Assembly: GCA_030432015.1 (NCBI GenBank)
Contig: JAUIHJ010000001.1
Coordinates: forward strand, 1-61,732
Direction: 5' to 3'
DNA from: a bacterium
GTDB lineage: Bacteria > Planctomycetota > Planctomycetia > Pirellulales > Pirellulaceae
DNA: 61,732 nucleotides
The position numbers and the translations under genes were made by a program. The notes under the pieces are model-generated. The model saw only the letters and a program-made list of their open reading frames with translations. It was not told where the DNA came from and did no database searches. The stretch's first letter is position 1. Every line of letters starts with the position of its first letter. Below, in pieces: positions 1 through 7,806 of the stretch.

Positions 1-1047
1 AGTCCGGCCGAACTCACCGGCCATCACGATCATCGTCTCGTCCAGCATCCCGCTCTCGTTGAGATCGTCCAGCAACGCGGAGAGAGCCTGATCGGTCGGC
101 GGATACAGTTGGTTCTTCAGATTCGGAAACGCGTTCCCGTGCGTGTCCCAGGTTTCGTCATTCCCCAAATTCACCTGAACCAAACTCACGCCCAACTCGA
201 CCAGTCGCCGGGCCATCAGTAAACGTTGGCCGGCCGTGTTGCGACCGTAGGCATCCCGCAGCTTGGCGTCTTCCTTTTCGATGTCAAAGGCTTCTCGCGC
301 CTTCTTCGAACTGATCATGCTGTAGGCGCGATCATAGAAAGTATTCATGGCGCCGACATTGTCCGACTTGTCGCGCTGCTGGAAGTAATAGTTGACCGCT
401 TCCAACGCAGAGCGACGACGTGCGAAGCGATCCGCATCCACGCCACCTGGGAGATTCAGGTCGCGAACCTTGAATCCATTGGAGGCGGGGTCCGAGCCGA
501 GGCTGAAGGGTGCAAAGGACGAACTCAGATATCCCGTACCGGCGTATTCATTGGGTTGGTTGGGGACGCAAACGTACGGAGGCAGGTTTTCACGCGGCCC
601 GTACTGGTGGCTGATAATGCTGCCAAAACTGGGGAACGTTAAAGCGGGGCTGGGCCGATATCCGGTGAACATGTTATGCGTGCCACGTTCATGGGCCGCT
701 TCGCCGTGCGTCATCGAACGAATGATCGCGATCTTGTCGGCAATCTTCGCCAACTGCGGAATCGCCTCACTGACAACTTCGCCCGTGTTCGTCTTGATGG
801 TCCCCATCTCGCCCCGATATTCGATCGGCGAAAATGGCTTGGGATCAAACGACTCTTGGTGGGCCATCCCGCCTGGCAGGTAGATGTGGATACAGCTCTT
901 GGCTTTGGCTTCGATGAAGTCGTAATGCTTCAGGTCTGCACGGGCTTCGCGAACCGATAGCAGGTCAGCCAATGTCAGGCCCATGCCACCGACTGCGCCA
1001 ACCGTTAAGAAGCTACGACGACTAAGAGGATTTCCCTTACAGGCCAT
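1..1047 (-). CDS. DUF1501 family protein, N-terminal part (runs off window)
   Basis: The 349 visible codons begin at ATG 1047 and continue past the left edge, so the C-terminus is missing. The N-terminus (SRRSFLTVGAVGGMGL) looks like a twin-arginine signal. Seen next are the family landmarks: a strand with IYLPGGMAHQESFDPKP, then IRSMTHGEAAHERGTHNMFTG, a mid-protein ARRLVELGVSLVQVN and the start of the C-terminal GEFGRT motif at the window edge. DUF1501 proteins belong to the sulfatase/alkaline-phosphatase-like superfamily, are abundant in planctomycetes and are usually encoded beside a PSD1 cytochrome. Their reaction is not established. No PSD1 gene precedes this copy; one could follow it beyond the edge. 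Confidence 0.93.
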   Translation of the reverse strand, partial: MACKGNPLSRRSFLTVGAVGGMGLTLADLLSVREARADLKHYDFIEAKAKSCIHIYLPGGMAHQESFDPKPFSPIEYRGEMGTIKTNTGEVVSEAIPQLAKIADKIAIIRSMTHGEAAHERGTHNMFTGYRPSPALTFPSFGSIISHQYGPRENLPPYVCVPNQPNEYAGTGYLSSSFAPFSLGSDPASNGFKVRDLNLPGGVDADRFARRRSALEAVNYYFQQRDKSDNVGAMNTFYDRAYSMISSKKAREAFDIEKEDAKLRDAYGRNTAGQRLLMARRLVELGVSLVQVNLGNDETWDTHGNAFPNLKNQLYPPTDQALSALLDDLNESGMLDETMIVMAGEFGRT

Positions 1048-1522
1048 TGACGTTTCTCCATCAAATAGGGGCCGGGTTAACCGCGCAACTCAAACCTTGA
1101 GTGGAAATCGAATTGCATCGGCGGTAATCGAAAATCAGGCGGGAGGTAAAGGCGGGGTTCCGCAGGCGGAACAATCAAACCAATCCAATTTCTCCGACCA
1201 TCTTCCAACAAGTCTTCGGATGGTGCAAGACATTGGATCAATCTATTTCGATTAATCGAACTAGATCATAGCCAGCTGGAAAAGTCGAGTCAATCACCAC
1301 AATCAAAATCCCGCGCCGCCCATTGCCGGCAACCATTGAAGATGGGTAGTTCGCGGTCGTTTGCCTGAAGCTGGGCAAGAAATGCCAAACGGCCGGAATG
1401 TCTTTCCGGCCGTTTGGTTGAGCGGTCGCTCGGGTGGACTGGGCGAGTTGGGTGCTGGGCGGATTGCCAACTTCGCCGCCAGGCAGACGGGCTAGTGGCC
1501 AATTGCACGGTGGGCAGATCCG
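1048..1522. other. Intergenic region between DUF1501 gene and csrA-like gene
   Basis: About 475 bases with no credible gene. Short open frames here lack codon bias, a ribosome site or recognisable motifs. The only clear structure is the long hairpin at 1385-1417. The DUF1501 promoter must lie in the part nearest 1050-1250, but no convincing hexamers were picked out. Confidence 0.5.
1385..1417 (-). terminator. Perfect 14-bp hairpin, probable terminator after csrA-like gene
   Basis: CCAAACGGCCGGAA (1385-1398) pairs perfectly with TTCCGGCCGTTTGG (1404-1417) across a 5-base loop. It lies about 105 bases downstream of the csrA-like stop on the minus strand. There is no U tract beyond the weak Us inside the stem, so transcription termination is an inference; transcript-end stabilisation is the alternative. 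Confidence 0.5.
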
Positions 1523-1744
1523 CTATTTGGCAATCGAAACGAGCTCGCTGGTGACGTCCGCCGCTTGGCTCGATGGTGTCACCGCATCCGAGCACGTGTC
1601 CACTTCAATCTCCAATTCGGCGGTGGGTGGAACCTGAACGTCCAATTCGTCGCGCAGCACCAGCACGTCTGCCGGCGCCTCAATCCCCAGCCGAACCTTG
1701 TCACCCGAGACCCGTTCTCGTTCCCTCCTTGATAGCACTAGCAT
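1523..1744 (-). CDS. csrA: CsrA-like carbon storage regulator with internal deletion
   Basis: Seventy-three residues. The first 12 (MLVLSRRERERV) match the start of CsrA/RsmA, and residues 13-35 (SGDKVRLGIEAPADVLVLRDELD) match its second half. CsrA is a dimeric RNA-binding protein that blocks ribosome sites containing GGA. The stretch that normally sits between these blocks (the IGDDI-VTVVEIR-like strands beta2-beta3, about 15 residues) is absent, yet the frame stays open. Residues after 36 form an unrelated tail. The start is supported by GGAGG nine bases upstream of ATG 1744. RNA-contact positions in the first strand (L4, R6) and the final Arg (VLRDEL) remain. It could be a degenerate paralogue, a real deletion variant or an assembly artefact. 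Confidence 0.72.
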   Translation of the reverse strand: MLVLSRRERERVSGDKVRLGIEAPADVLVLRDELDVQVPPTAELEIEVDTCSDAVTPSSQAADVTSELVSIAK

Positions 1745-1838
1745 CGCAATACCTCCATGTATGATGAGCGTGTATGTATGTGAGTGTAAGTATGTACACT
1801 GTTCAGGTCAACACCACTTTGGGCCGAACGCCCGCTGG

Positions 1839-2135
1839 CTAGGCAGCCAAAGGCTGCAGCACAGGTGCTCCCTTCAAGTGGATCTTATGAAGTCGTTCAC
1901 CGCTGGACCCATAAAAGAGAATCGTGTTGCGATCCGTTTCCCAGATGGCGGTGAGTTTGACACTACGGGGGCCGTGCAGACAAAAGAAAATGCCGCATGG
2001 TTTGCCCCGTCGGACCAGAATTCGTTCAGTGGTTGGAAAGACGTTCGCCTCCAATTCATTGTTGTTGCAGATTGTCTCGTGGACGAAGATTCGTAACGCA
2101 TCCAGGTTATGGATAAGGACGGAGTCTCCATACAT
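1839..2135 (-). CDS. Small conserved planctomycete protein, function unknown
   Basis: Ninety-eight residues starting at ATG 2135. I recognise the central pattern (FVHETIC near residue 17, then ERILVRRGKPCGIFFCLHGPR and AIWETDRNTILFYGS) as a small protein family I believe is widespread in planctomycetes; this is recall, not a search. It has no signal peptide or membrane segment, so it is probably cytoplasmic. Three cysteines lie in the core. It sits between the csrA-like gene and the DUF6807 gene on the same strand, but gaps of about 95 and 160 bases argue against tight coupling. No function is proposed. Confidence 0.62.
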   Translation of the reverse strand: MYGDSVLIHNLDALRIFVHETICNNNELEANVFPTTERILVRRGKPCGIFFCLHGPRSVKLTAIWETDRNTILFYGSSGERLHKIHLKGAPVLQPLAA

Positions 2136-2298
2136 GCCGGTGGTAGCTCCTTCGCAGCAACCGCGGTGCGCAGAAACACGGCGATTAGAGAGAGGGGGAA
2201 GTTTGGGGTGACTGACAGCAAGAGATACTATCGGCTGGATGGGTCAAATGGCTTTGCTGCGAAAGCTAAGAAGTTCGCGCAAAGTGTTATGCCGAATA

Positions 2299-3249
2299 CT
2301 ACTTGTCAGCGCCCTGACTTGCATAGTCCGCAAAAACGTCATCGACCAGCCCGACTTTCTCATTCCCCTGATGGAAGAGGACCCGATGTCGCAACGTAAA
2401 TGACTCGCCCTTCTTCAATGTGTGGGAGCCGTCGAAGTCATTTGAACCTTTGAAGTGGTGCAGCCCAAACGGATTTGCCGTGAACAGCCCATAGGTTCTG
2501 ACGTGCCAGTAGGTCGGATAGCGGAAGCTGGAAGGGTGATTCAGGATCGCCACACCCAAGATCTGGCCATCGACGGGTCCGGAGTAGTCGACCCACTTGG
2601 CGGGTTTGCCCCATGCCTCGGCATCCTTCTTACCGTCGCTGTTGACGATCGTGCCCCCTTTTTTGGAAGTCACTTTCATCGATCCGGCGACGCGGACACC
2701 AAAACTCCCTTCCTTGGTATCGCCAAATGTGACTTCTCCTTCGGTGGCGCGAACGGTGACGTCGAAATCGATCCAGCGTGTATTGCTGTTGGCACCGAAC
2801 GTCAGGTGGCGTTCATCTTCACAGACTTTCTTCCCATCGGGCCCGATCCAGTCGTTGCGGGTGATGATCTCGGCCTGTTTTCCACCTGTGACTTTGACGA
2901 ATTCGCGATGCACAATGTTGCCATGTCCGGGGGTCTCGGCCCAGAAATCTATGCCATTGACATCCCCATGGGTGAACCAGAATGAGCGGTGGTGAATATG
3001 GTCGTCACGCTCTTCGGGACCAGCGTCGCGCATGGGATAGCCGCGGGTCATTTCTTTGCCGGTGGGGCCGAGCACAGGCCACAGGACCGGCTTGGCGCCG
3101 GATTTCACCAGGTAGCGGGTAAACAGCTTGCCATCCACCGAAACGGTCACACCGTCATCGGTCTGTTGGACATCGAATTCGGCCGCCAGGCACGGACTGA
3201 CGATCAGGCTGAGCAGGACGACAAGGCACAGGGGGCGTGAATTCGACAT
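2299..3249 (-). CDS. Secreted DUF6807 (PmoA-like) protein
   Basis: A 316-residue protein with a clear Sec signal peptide (residues 1-22, hydrophobic LVVLLSLIVSPCLA then AEF). The mature part contains landmarks of the family annotated PmoA in planctomycete genomes: KPVLWPVLGPTGKEMTRGYP, DHIHHRSFWFTHGDVNG, the WIDFDVT strand and LNHPSSFRYPTYWHVRTYGLFTANPFG near the C-terminus. These are beta-rich exported proteins of unknown reaction, often found with oxidoreductases and sugar-related genes; despite the label they are not the methane monooxygenase subunit. The conserved HH and H residues suggest metal or sugar binding (inference). The start ATG 3249 directly precedes the signal peptide. Confidence 0.88.
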   Translation of the reverse strand: MSNSRPLCLVVLLSLIVSPCLAAEFDVQQTDDGVTVSVDGKLFTRYLVKSGAKPVLWPVLGPTGKEMTRGYPMRDAGPEERDDHIHHRSFWFTHGDVNGIDFWAETPGHGNIVHREFVKVTGGKQAEIITRNDWIGPDGKKVCEDERHLTFGANSNTRWIDFDVTVRATEGEVTFGDTKEGSFGVRVAGSMKVTSKKGGTIVNSDGKKDAEAWGKPAKWVDYSGPVDGQILGVAILNHPSSFRYPTYWHVRTYGLFTANPFGLHHFKGSNDFDGSHTLKKGESFTLRHRVLFHQGNEKVGLVDDVFADYASQGADK

Positions 3250-3369
3250 CGTTGCGGAGACCTCGCGGGGAAAGCCAAAGTTGGTGGGACTGCCATAGGT
3301 GCGATGGCAATATCCTACCGCAGCGATCCGACGATTGCCAGCAATTCAGCGAATCATCCAACGTCCGAC

Positions 3370-4164
3370 CTATTTCCCCGCTTGGGCAGTCGGATCGGCT
3401 TTAATGCCCCAGTATTCTTGTAATGAGACCGAGCGCAGTTCGGCCATCATTTGCCCCGCGCGATCGATGCGCCTCCGATCCGTATTGGAGAGCGTCCAGT
3501 TGGAAGAATGCACGCTGTGGACGTTTGATTTCTTACGCTTGCGGACCGACGTTCGTTCGATGCGCAGCGGCAGCAGTCCTTTTTCCGCCAAGATCCGATT
3601 GAGCTCAATCCGCCCAAACGGCGGAATATTTCCGCGAGCGGCATTGAGCCGTGCGAACCAATCGGCGAACGCACTATAGCGTTCGGCGGCCGTTGGATCC
3701 TTGGGCGTCTCGCCAGAAACGCGATAGGTGAGGTCGTCGCTGGTCATCGTAAGTTGCTGCTCGGCTTCCTCGTAACTTACGCTGAAAACAGGAGTGAACA
3801 ATCCGGTGCCGGCTGCGTTCTCGCCTCGTTTATCGCGGATCGCGGCCGCGAAATCTGCGAGCCATTGGGTCGTCAGTTCGGTCTGGATTTTCCGCTGACC
3901 GTCCAGGAGCACGATTCGTCCGCGGCGCTGGTCAAATACGGTCACGATTTTGGCATCAACCTGGTCCGTGCTGCCCACGACAAAGTCGTAGGCCACGTCG
4001 CCTGCAAACACCGTCAGCGTCTCGAATGCGGGTGCCTCTTCCTTTTCGATGTAGACGCGTGTCTCCACACGAAAATCATCGCCGTGAGCGGTCGCCAGCA
4101 TCGAACCCAAGGCGAATGCCAGGACGAACAAGATGAGGGGGCGGAGTGCCATTTCAATTCCCAT
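3370..4164 (-). CDS. Exported protein of unknown function
   Basis: A 264-residue protein with an N-terminal signal peptide (hydrophobic LRPLILFVLAFALGSMLATAHG, cleavage likely before DDFRVETR). The mature chain begins with a beta-rich stretch reading FRVETRVYIEKEEAPAFETLTVFAGDVAYDFV, then a QRRGRIVLLDGQRKIQTEL segment, and ends with a basic region (RKRKKSN). I do not recognise a named domain; the pattern resembles planctomycete conserved exported proteins. ATG 4164 is used; ATG 4152 would also keep the whole signal peptide. It is divergent from the UDP-glucuronate decarboxylase gene. Confidence 0.75.
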   Translation of the reverse strand: MGIEMALRPLILFVLAFALGSMLATAHGDDFRVETRVYIEKEEAPAFETLTVFAGDVAYDFVVGSTDQVDAKIVTVFDQRRGRIVLLDGQRKIQTELTTQWLADFAAAIRDKRGENAAGTGLFTPVFSVSYEEAEQQLTMTSDDLTYRVSGETPKDPTAAERYSAFADWFARLNAARGNIPPFGRIELNRILAEKGLLPLRIERTSVRKRKKSNVHSVHSSNWTLSNTDRRRIDRAGQMMAELRSVSLQEYWGIKADPTAQAGK

Positions 4165-4507
4165 GTGAGCAGTAACGAGACATCCGTTTCCGGCCGCGAC
4201 GTTGGGCCCGTGCCGCGCGCGAGCCGGTGCCGAGGCGGACTATTTAGCCGCGTCCGGCCGCTGTGTCCAGCGCAGTTCTGGAGTTACCACCCAAAGTGAG
4301 TGGTTGGTGGTCGAGGCGCCGCACGTCCCGGCGGGCTCCGTCTGGCGTCACGCGTTTCCTGCTCGCCGGGATTCGGAGCAGCGGGAAGGCAGCCAGACCC
4401 TCCGCCTCCGAAAGCAGCCGCGCTTGGCGCGGGGTTTGCCTGTTTGCTCAGATCACGTACAGTCACCACCGGTCAGCGCAACGTCGATACGTTTCACGAT
4501 TGAATTG
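4165..4507. other. Divergent intergenic region
   Basis: About 340 bases separate the exported-protein gene (minus) from the decarboxylase gene (plus). Open frames here are extensions or shadows. A promoter for the rightward gene is proposed at 4436-4463. Nothing else stands out apart from a short palindrome (CGCGCTTGGCGCG) just upstream of it. Confidence 0.4.
4436..4463 (+). promoter_or_regulatory. Candidate sigma-70-type promoter for UDP-glucuronate decarboxylase gene
   Basis: TTGCCT (4436-4441) and TACAGT (4458-4463) are spaced by 16 bases and lie about 45 bases before the ATG at 4508. Both hexamers are imperfect, so this is a reading by eye only. Confidence 0.35.
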
Positions 4508-5500
4508 ATGAAGGACACGAAACTGGTGAGCAAAGTCAAACGCGTATTAATAACAGGCGGTGCCGGTTTCTTGGGGTCGCATTTGTCCGATCGTCTTGTG
4601 GAGGAAGGGCACGACGTCATTTGCCTCGACAATTTCTTTACGAGCCAAAAGACGAACGTGTCGCACCTGTTGGGGCGGCCGAATTTCGAGTTGATTCGCC
4701 ACGACGTCATTCAGCCCATTTGGCTCGAGGTCGATCGAATTTACAACCTCGCCTGTCCCGCTGCGCCCGGACACTACCAGTTCAACCCGATCAAGACGAT
4801 GAAGACTTCCGTCATGGGCGCCATCAACATGTTGGGGATGGCCCTCCGTTGTCGAGCTCGCATTCTGCAAGCCTCGACCAGCGAAGTGTATGGTGATCCG
4901 GAAGTGCATCCACAACCGGAGAGCTATCGAGGCAGCGTCAATCCGATCGGACCTCGCGCCTGCTATGACGAAGGCAAGCGGGCAGCCGAGACCTTGTTCA
5001 TGGACTACCACCGGATGAATCAGGCGAATATCCGGGTCGTGCGGATCTTTAACACCTACGGGCCGCGGATGCATCCATTCGATGGTCGCGTGGTATCAAA
5101 TTTTATTCGTCAGGCGCTGGCCAACGAAGATATCGCGATCTACGGCAATGGTGAGCAGACGCGGTCGTTCTGTTATTGCGACGATCTGGTCGACGGACTT
5201 TGTCGCATGATGGAAGGACCGGACGAGTTCATTGGCCCGGTCAACCTGGGCAATCCCTGCGAATTCACCATTAAGGAACTCGCCGAGTTGACGATCGAAT
5301 TGACACAATCGAAATCGAAGTTAATCTTCGAGCCCTTGCCGGCCGACGACCCGACGCGCCGGCAACCCGACATCTCGCTGGCCAAGAAACGGCTCGACTG
5401 GAAACCCAAGGTCGAGTTGCGTGAAGGGCTGGCCAAGACGATCGCCTGGTTTCGCACGATCAACCTGGACGAATACCGGCCACCGACGCCAAACTACTAA
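4508..5500 (+). CDS. uxs: UDP-glucuronate decarboxylase (UDP-xylose synthase)
   Basis: A 330-residue extended short-chain dehydrogenase. It has the NAD-binding GGAGFLGSHL near residue 17, the family-typical NLACPAAPGHYQFNPIKT, an active-site Y-D-E-G-K (YxxxK) in ACYDEGKRAAETL, and NTYGPRMHPFDGRVVSNF, which marks UXS rather than generic epimerases. The enzyme converts UDP-glucuronate to UDP-xylose through a 4-keto intermediate, supplying sugar for extracellular polysaccharide. The open frame extends upstream, but ATG 4508 gives the expected length; GTG 4526 would also work. The gene stands alone and converges on the acyl-CoA dehydrogenase gene. Confidence 0.93.
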   Translation: MKDTKLVSKVKRVLITGGAGFLGSHLSDRLVEEGHDVICLDNFFTSQKTNVSHLLGRPNFELIRHDVIQPIWLEVDRIYNLACPAAPGHYQFNPIKTMKTSVMGAINMLGMALRCRARILQASTSEVYGDPEVHPQPESYRGSVNPIGPRACYDEGKRAAETLFMDYHRMNQANIRVVRIFNTYGPRMHPFDGRVVSNFIRQALANEDIAIYGNGEQTRSFCYCDDLVDGLCRMMEGPDEFIGPVNLGNPCEFTIKELAELTIELTQSKSKLIFEPLPADDPTRRQPDISLAKKRLDWKPKVELREGLAKTIAWFRTINLDEYRPPTPNY

Positions 5501-5505
5501 ACCGA

Positions 5506-5543
5506 CGTGTCACGTTCACGACGGCGTGTCACGTTCACGACGG
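5506..5543. repeat. Exact 19-bp tandem duplication
   Basis: CGTGTCACGTTCACGACGG occurs at 5506-5524 and again immediately at 5525-5543. The unit contains CGTG and CACG half-palindromes. It lies in the 67-base gap between two convergent genes. Its role is unknown; replication slippage is the simplest origin. Confidence 0.8.
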
Positions 5544-5567
5544 GTGGTGCCTGCCGCGGCTACGCCG

Positions 5568-7508
5568 CTATTCGTTCTCGTAGGGCATCAGAATTTCGTC
5601 CGTCGCGAGCCCTGCAATGGAGGCGAAACCGCCTTCGGTGATGGTTTGACCGAGCGATGTTGCGGCGCGAAAGTAGCGATCCGTTGGCCGCTCGCCCAAC
5701 AACTGCCGCCGCAGATCTTGGCAGACCAGGTCGGCGGCAGCCTGCACGACTTCGTCTTTTTGCCGCGCCGCATACAGGCTCGTGCAAAGCATCACGACTA
5801 AAGCTTGCACGCGGCCGGATAACTCGGACATGCGGCATTGACGGTCGGCCAGTTTGAGCTGGTGTTTTCGCATCACGCCGCTGATTTCCAATGGTCGCCG
5901 CTGCAGTTCGTGGGCCGCGAACTCGGCGTGGCGGCGGAGCGACGTTGGCATCGGAGGCAGGCTGGGCGATGGTTTGGGGGACACATACTGACCCATCAAC
6001 CAACTCGCGTAAGGGCCGACGACCCCTTTCAGGGCCCAGGCATGGGCCGGGTTGAGCGGATTCGGTTTCTTGATTCCGGCGGCCTGAAGCGCCTTGCCGA
6101 TCGCCTCGAAATAGGTCGTCCCATGGTGTTTGACCAGGGACTTAAAAAAGGCCATGCCCAGCATTTCGCCCTCGCCTTCGTAGATACAGGGTGCGAGGTA
6201 TTCCAGCGCGTTGTCGCCGAAGATGTGTCCATGCAAGAATGACCGGCCGCCGTGTGTCTTCATCGTGAGTTCGATGGCGGCCTCCTTCTGCGACTCGCTG
6301 CCAAAGATCTTGGCGACGATACACTCCATTTCACCACGATAGCCGTCATCGATCAGCGTCGAACACCAGGCGACCAGGGCATCGCAGGCGACGGTCAACC
6401 CCGCCAGGCGTGCCAGCCGTCGCTGGACCAGTTCGCGGCGTTCGATCGCCTCGCCGTACGTCTTGCGAAATTTTCCCCAGGGCAACATGCTGGCCATCAT
6501 TAATCGCATGGTTCCTGCGGCATTGGCACACAGCGCGATCCGCCCGAGGTTCAAGCCGTGGTAGGCGATGGTTAGCCCGCTGCCGCGGACCGGTTGCAGC
6601 AGGTTGCTCGCCGGCACGGGGAAATCGTTGAAAATGATTCCCTGGTTGTGCGTGTGCTTCAACGCGTAGAGCCCGTACTTTCGCAAGCGAAACTGCTCGT
6701 TCTCAGCCGCCGGAAGTTCACACACCAAGACGGCCGGCCTGTCGTCGATCAAGCAGACCAGGCCAATCGTGCGGCCCGGGACGACGTTGGTGATAAACAG
6801 TTTTTCTCCAGTCACCAGATATTGGTCGCCCTGCAATACAGCGCGGGTGCGGAGTGCCGTCAGATCGGATCCGGCGCACGGCTCGGTGAGTGCAAACGCC
6901 GACAGATGTTGCCCGCTGGCGAGGCCCGGCAAGAACCGTTCTTTCTGTTCCGGCGTGCCGAACGTGCGCACCGGATCGACCGCGCCGATGCAGCCATGCA
7001 CCGAGGCTAACCCGGCAATGGTAGGATCCTGCATCGCCATCCGAGTCAGAAATGGCGCAAAGCTGCGAAAGGGGGTTCCGCTACCTCCGTATTGGCGATC
7101 GACCAGGAGTCCCCAATAGCCAACGCCGCCAAGTTCGTCCAGGACGGCATCGGTGATCTTCGCATTGTCGTCCAGGACGGTGCCGGCGGCGCGATGCCGT
7201 TTGACGATCTCCACGGAATCGTCCATCACGCGTTGAACATCGGCAGGGGTTTCGACCGGCTTGGCCTCGAAAAGGTCGATCGGAAAGCCGCGATCCCAGA
7301 CGGCCCGATGAGCCGGGCTGTGGACGGTTTGATATTGCGGCTGGAACAACTCTTCGACCTGGTCGTCGGCCTTGTCGATGGCACCGGTACGCCGCGCTTC
7401 TTCGTCGCTCTTGCCACCCAGCTTCAGGGCCGTTTCGGCAAAGGACGCTTCGCTGTCGGTCGACGGGTCGGGCACTTCACGCGGATCTGCATCGGGGGTG
7501 ATCGACAT
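5568..7508 (-). CDS. Acyl-CoA dehydrogenase family protein
   Basis: A 646-residue FAD enzyme, longer than the usual 380-400 residues because of an N-terminal extension of about 70 residues and a C-terminal helical extension of about 180. The core shows GVGYWGLLVDRQYGGSG, the active-site-region motif ALTEPCAGSDLTALRT, then GEKLFITN and the C-terminal ACAD pattern MKTHGGRSFLHGH and APCIYEGEGEMLGMAFFKSLV. It should oxidise an acyl-CoA to enoyl-CoA in the cytoplasm and pass electrons to ETF; the substrate is unclear. ATG 7508 is preceded by a good ribosome site (GGAAAGGAA); the longer frame to 7604 lacks one. It is transcribed alone. Confidence 0.9.
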   Translation of the reverse strand: MSITPDADPREVPDPSTDSEASFAETALKLGGKSDEEARRTGAIDKADDQVEELFQPQYQTVHSPAHRAVWDRGFPIDLFEAKPVETPADVQRVMDDSVEIVKRHRAAGTVLDDNAKITDAVLDELGGVGYWGLLVDRQYGGSGTPFRSFAPFLTRMAMQDPTIAGLASVHGCIGAVDPVRTFGTPEQKERFLPGLASGQHLSAFALTEPCAGSDLTALRTRAVLQGDQYLVTGEKLFITNVVPGRTIGLVCLIDDRPAVLVCELPAAENEQFRLRKYGLYALKHTHNQGIIFNDFPVPASNLLQPVRGSGLTIAYHGLNLGRIALCANAAGTMRLMMASMLPWGKFRKTYGEAIERRELVQRRLARLAGLTVACDALVAWCSTLIDDGYRGEMECIVAKIFGSESQKEAAIELTMKTHGGRSFLHGHIFGDNALEYLAPCIYEGEGEMLGMAFFKSLVKHHGTTYFEAIGKALQAAGIKKPNPLNPAHAWALKGVVGPYASWLMGQYVSPKPSPSLPPMPTSLRRHAEFAAHELQRRPLEISGVMRKHQLKLADRQCRMSELSGRVQALVVMLCTSLYAARQKDEVVQAAADLVCQDLRRQLLGERPTDRYFRAATSLGQTITEGGFASIAGLATDEILMPYENE

Positions 7509-7806
7509 GGCCTCGGTTCCTTTCCAACAAATCGGGTCGAAGGCGGCGCGCAAGCCGTCCTTAACATCATATCGTGACCGGCGGGCTGCCAACCGCATCG
7601 CCACTTGCCACGAGCCGTCAAGGAGGCGGTAACCCGCGAAGGCCGTGCGGCTTATAGCGATTTTGGCAACGCGGAGGATGGTCTCAACCGCCGGTAGACA
7701 ACTGGCACCGCAAGCGGTACCGGCAACGGTAAGCGCCGGTGTGTCAGGCCGTCAGCGCGAGCAAGGCCGGCGCACGATCAGATGCCGTCAGCCGATCGGT
7801 GACGGG

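Noticed and set aside
226..960. Plus-strand frames at the left edge
   Set aside because: They are antisense to the partial DUF1501 gene, whose motifs are clear on the minus strand.
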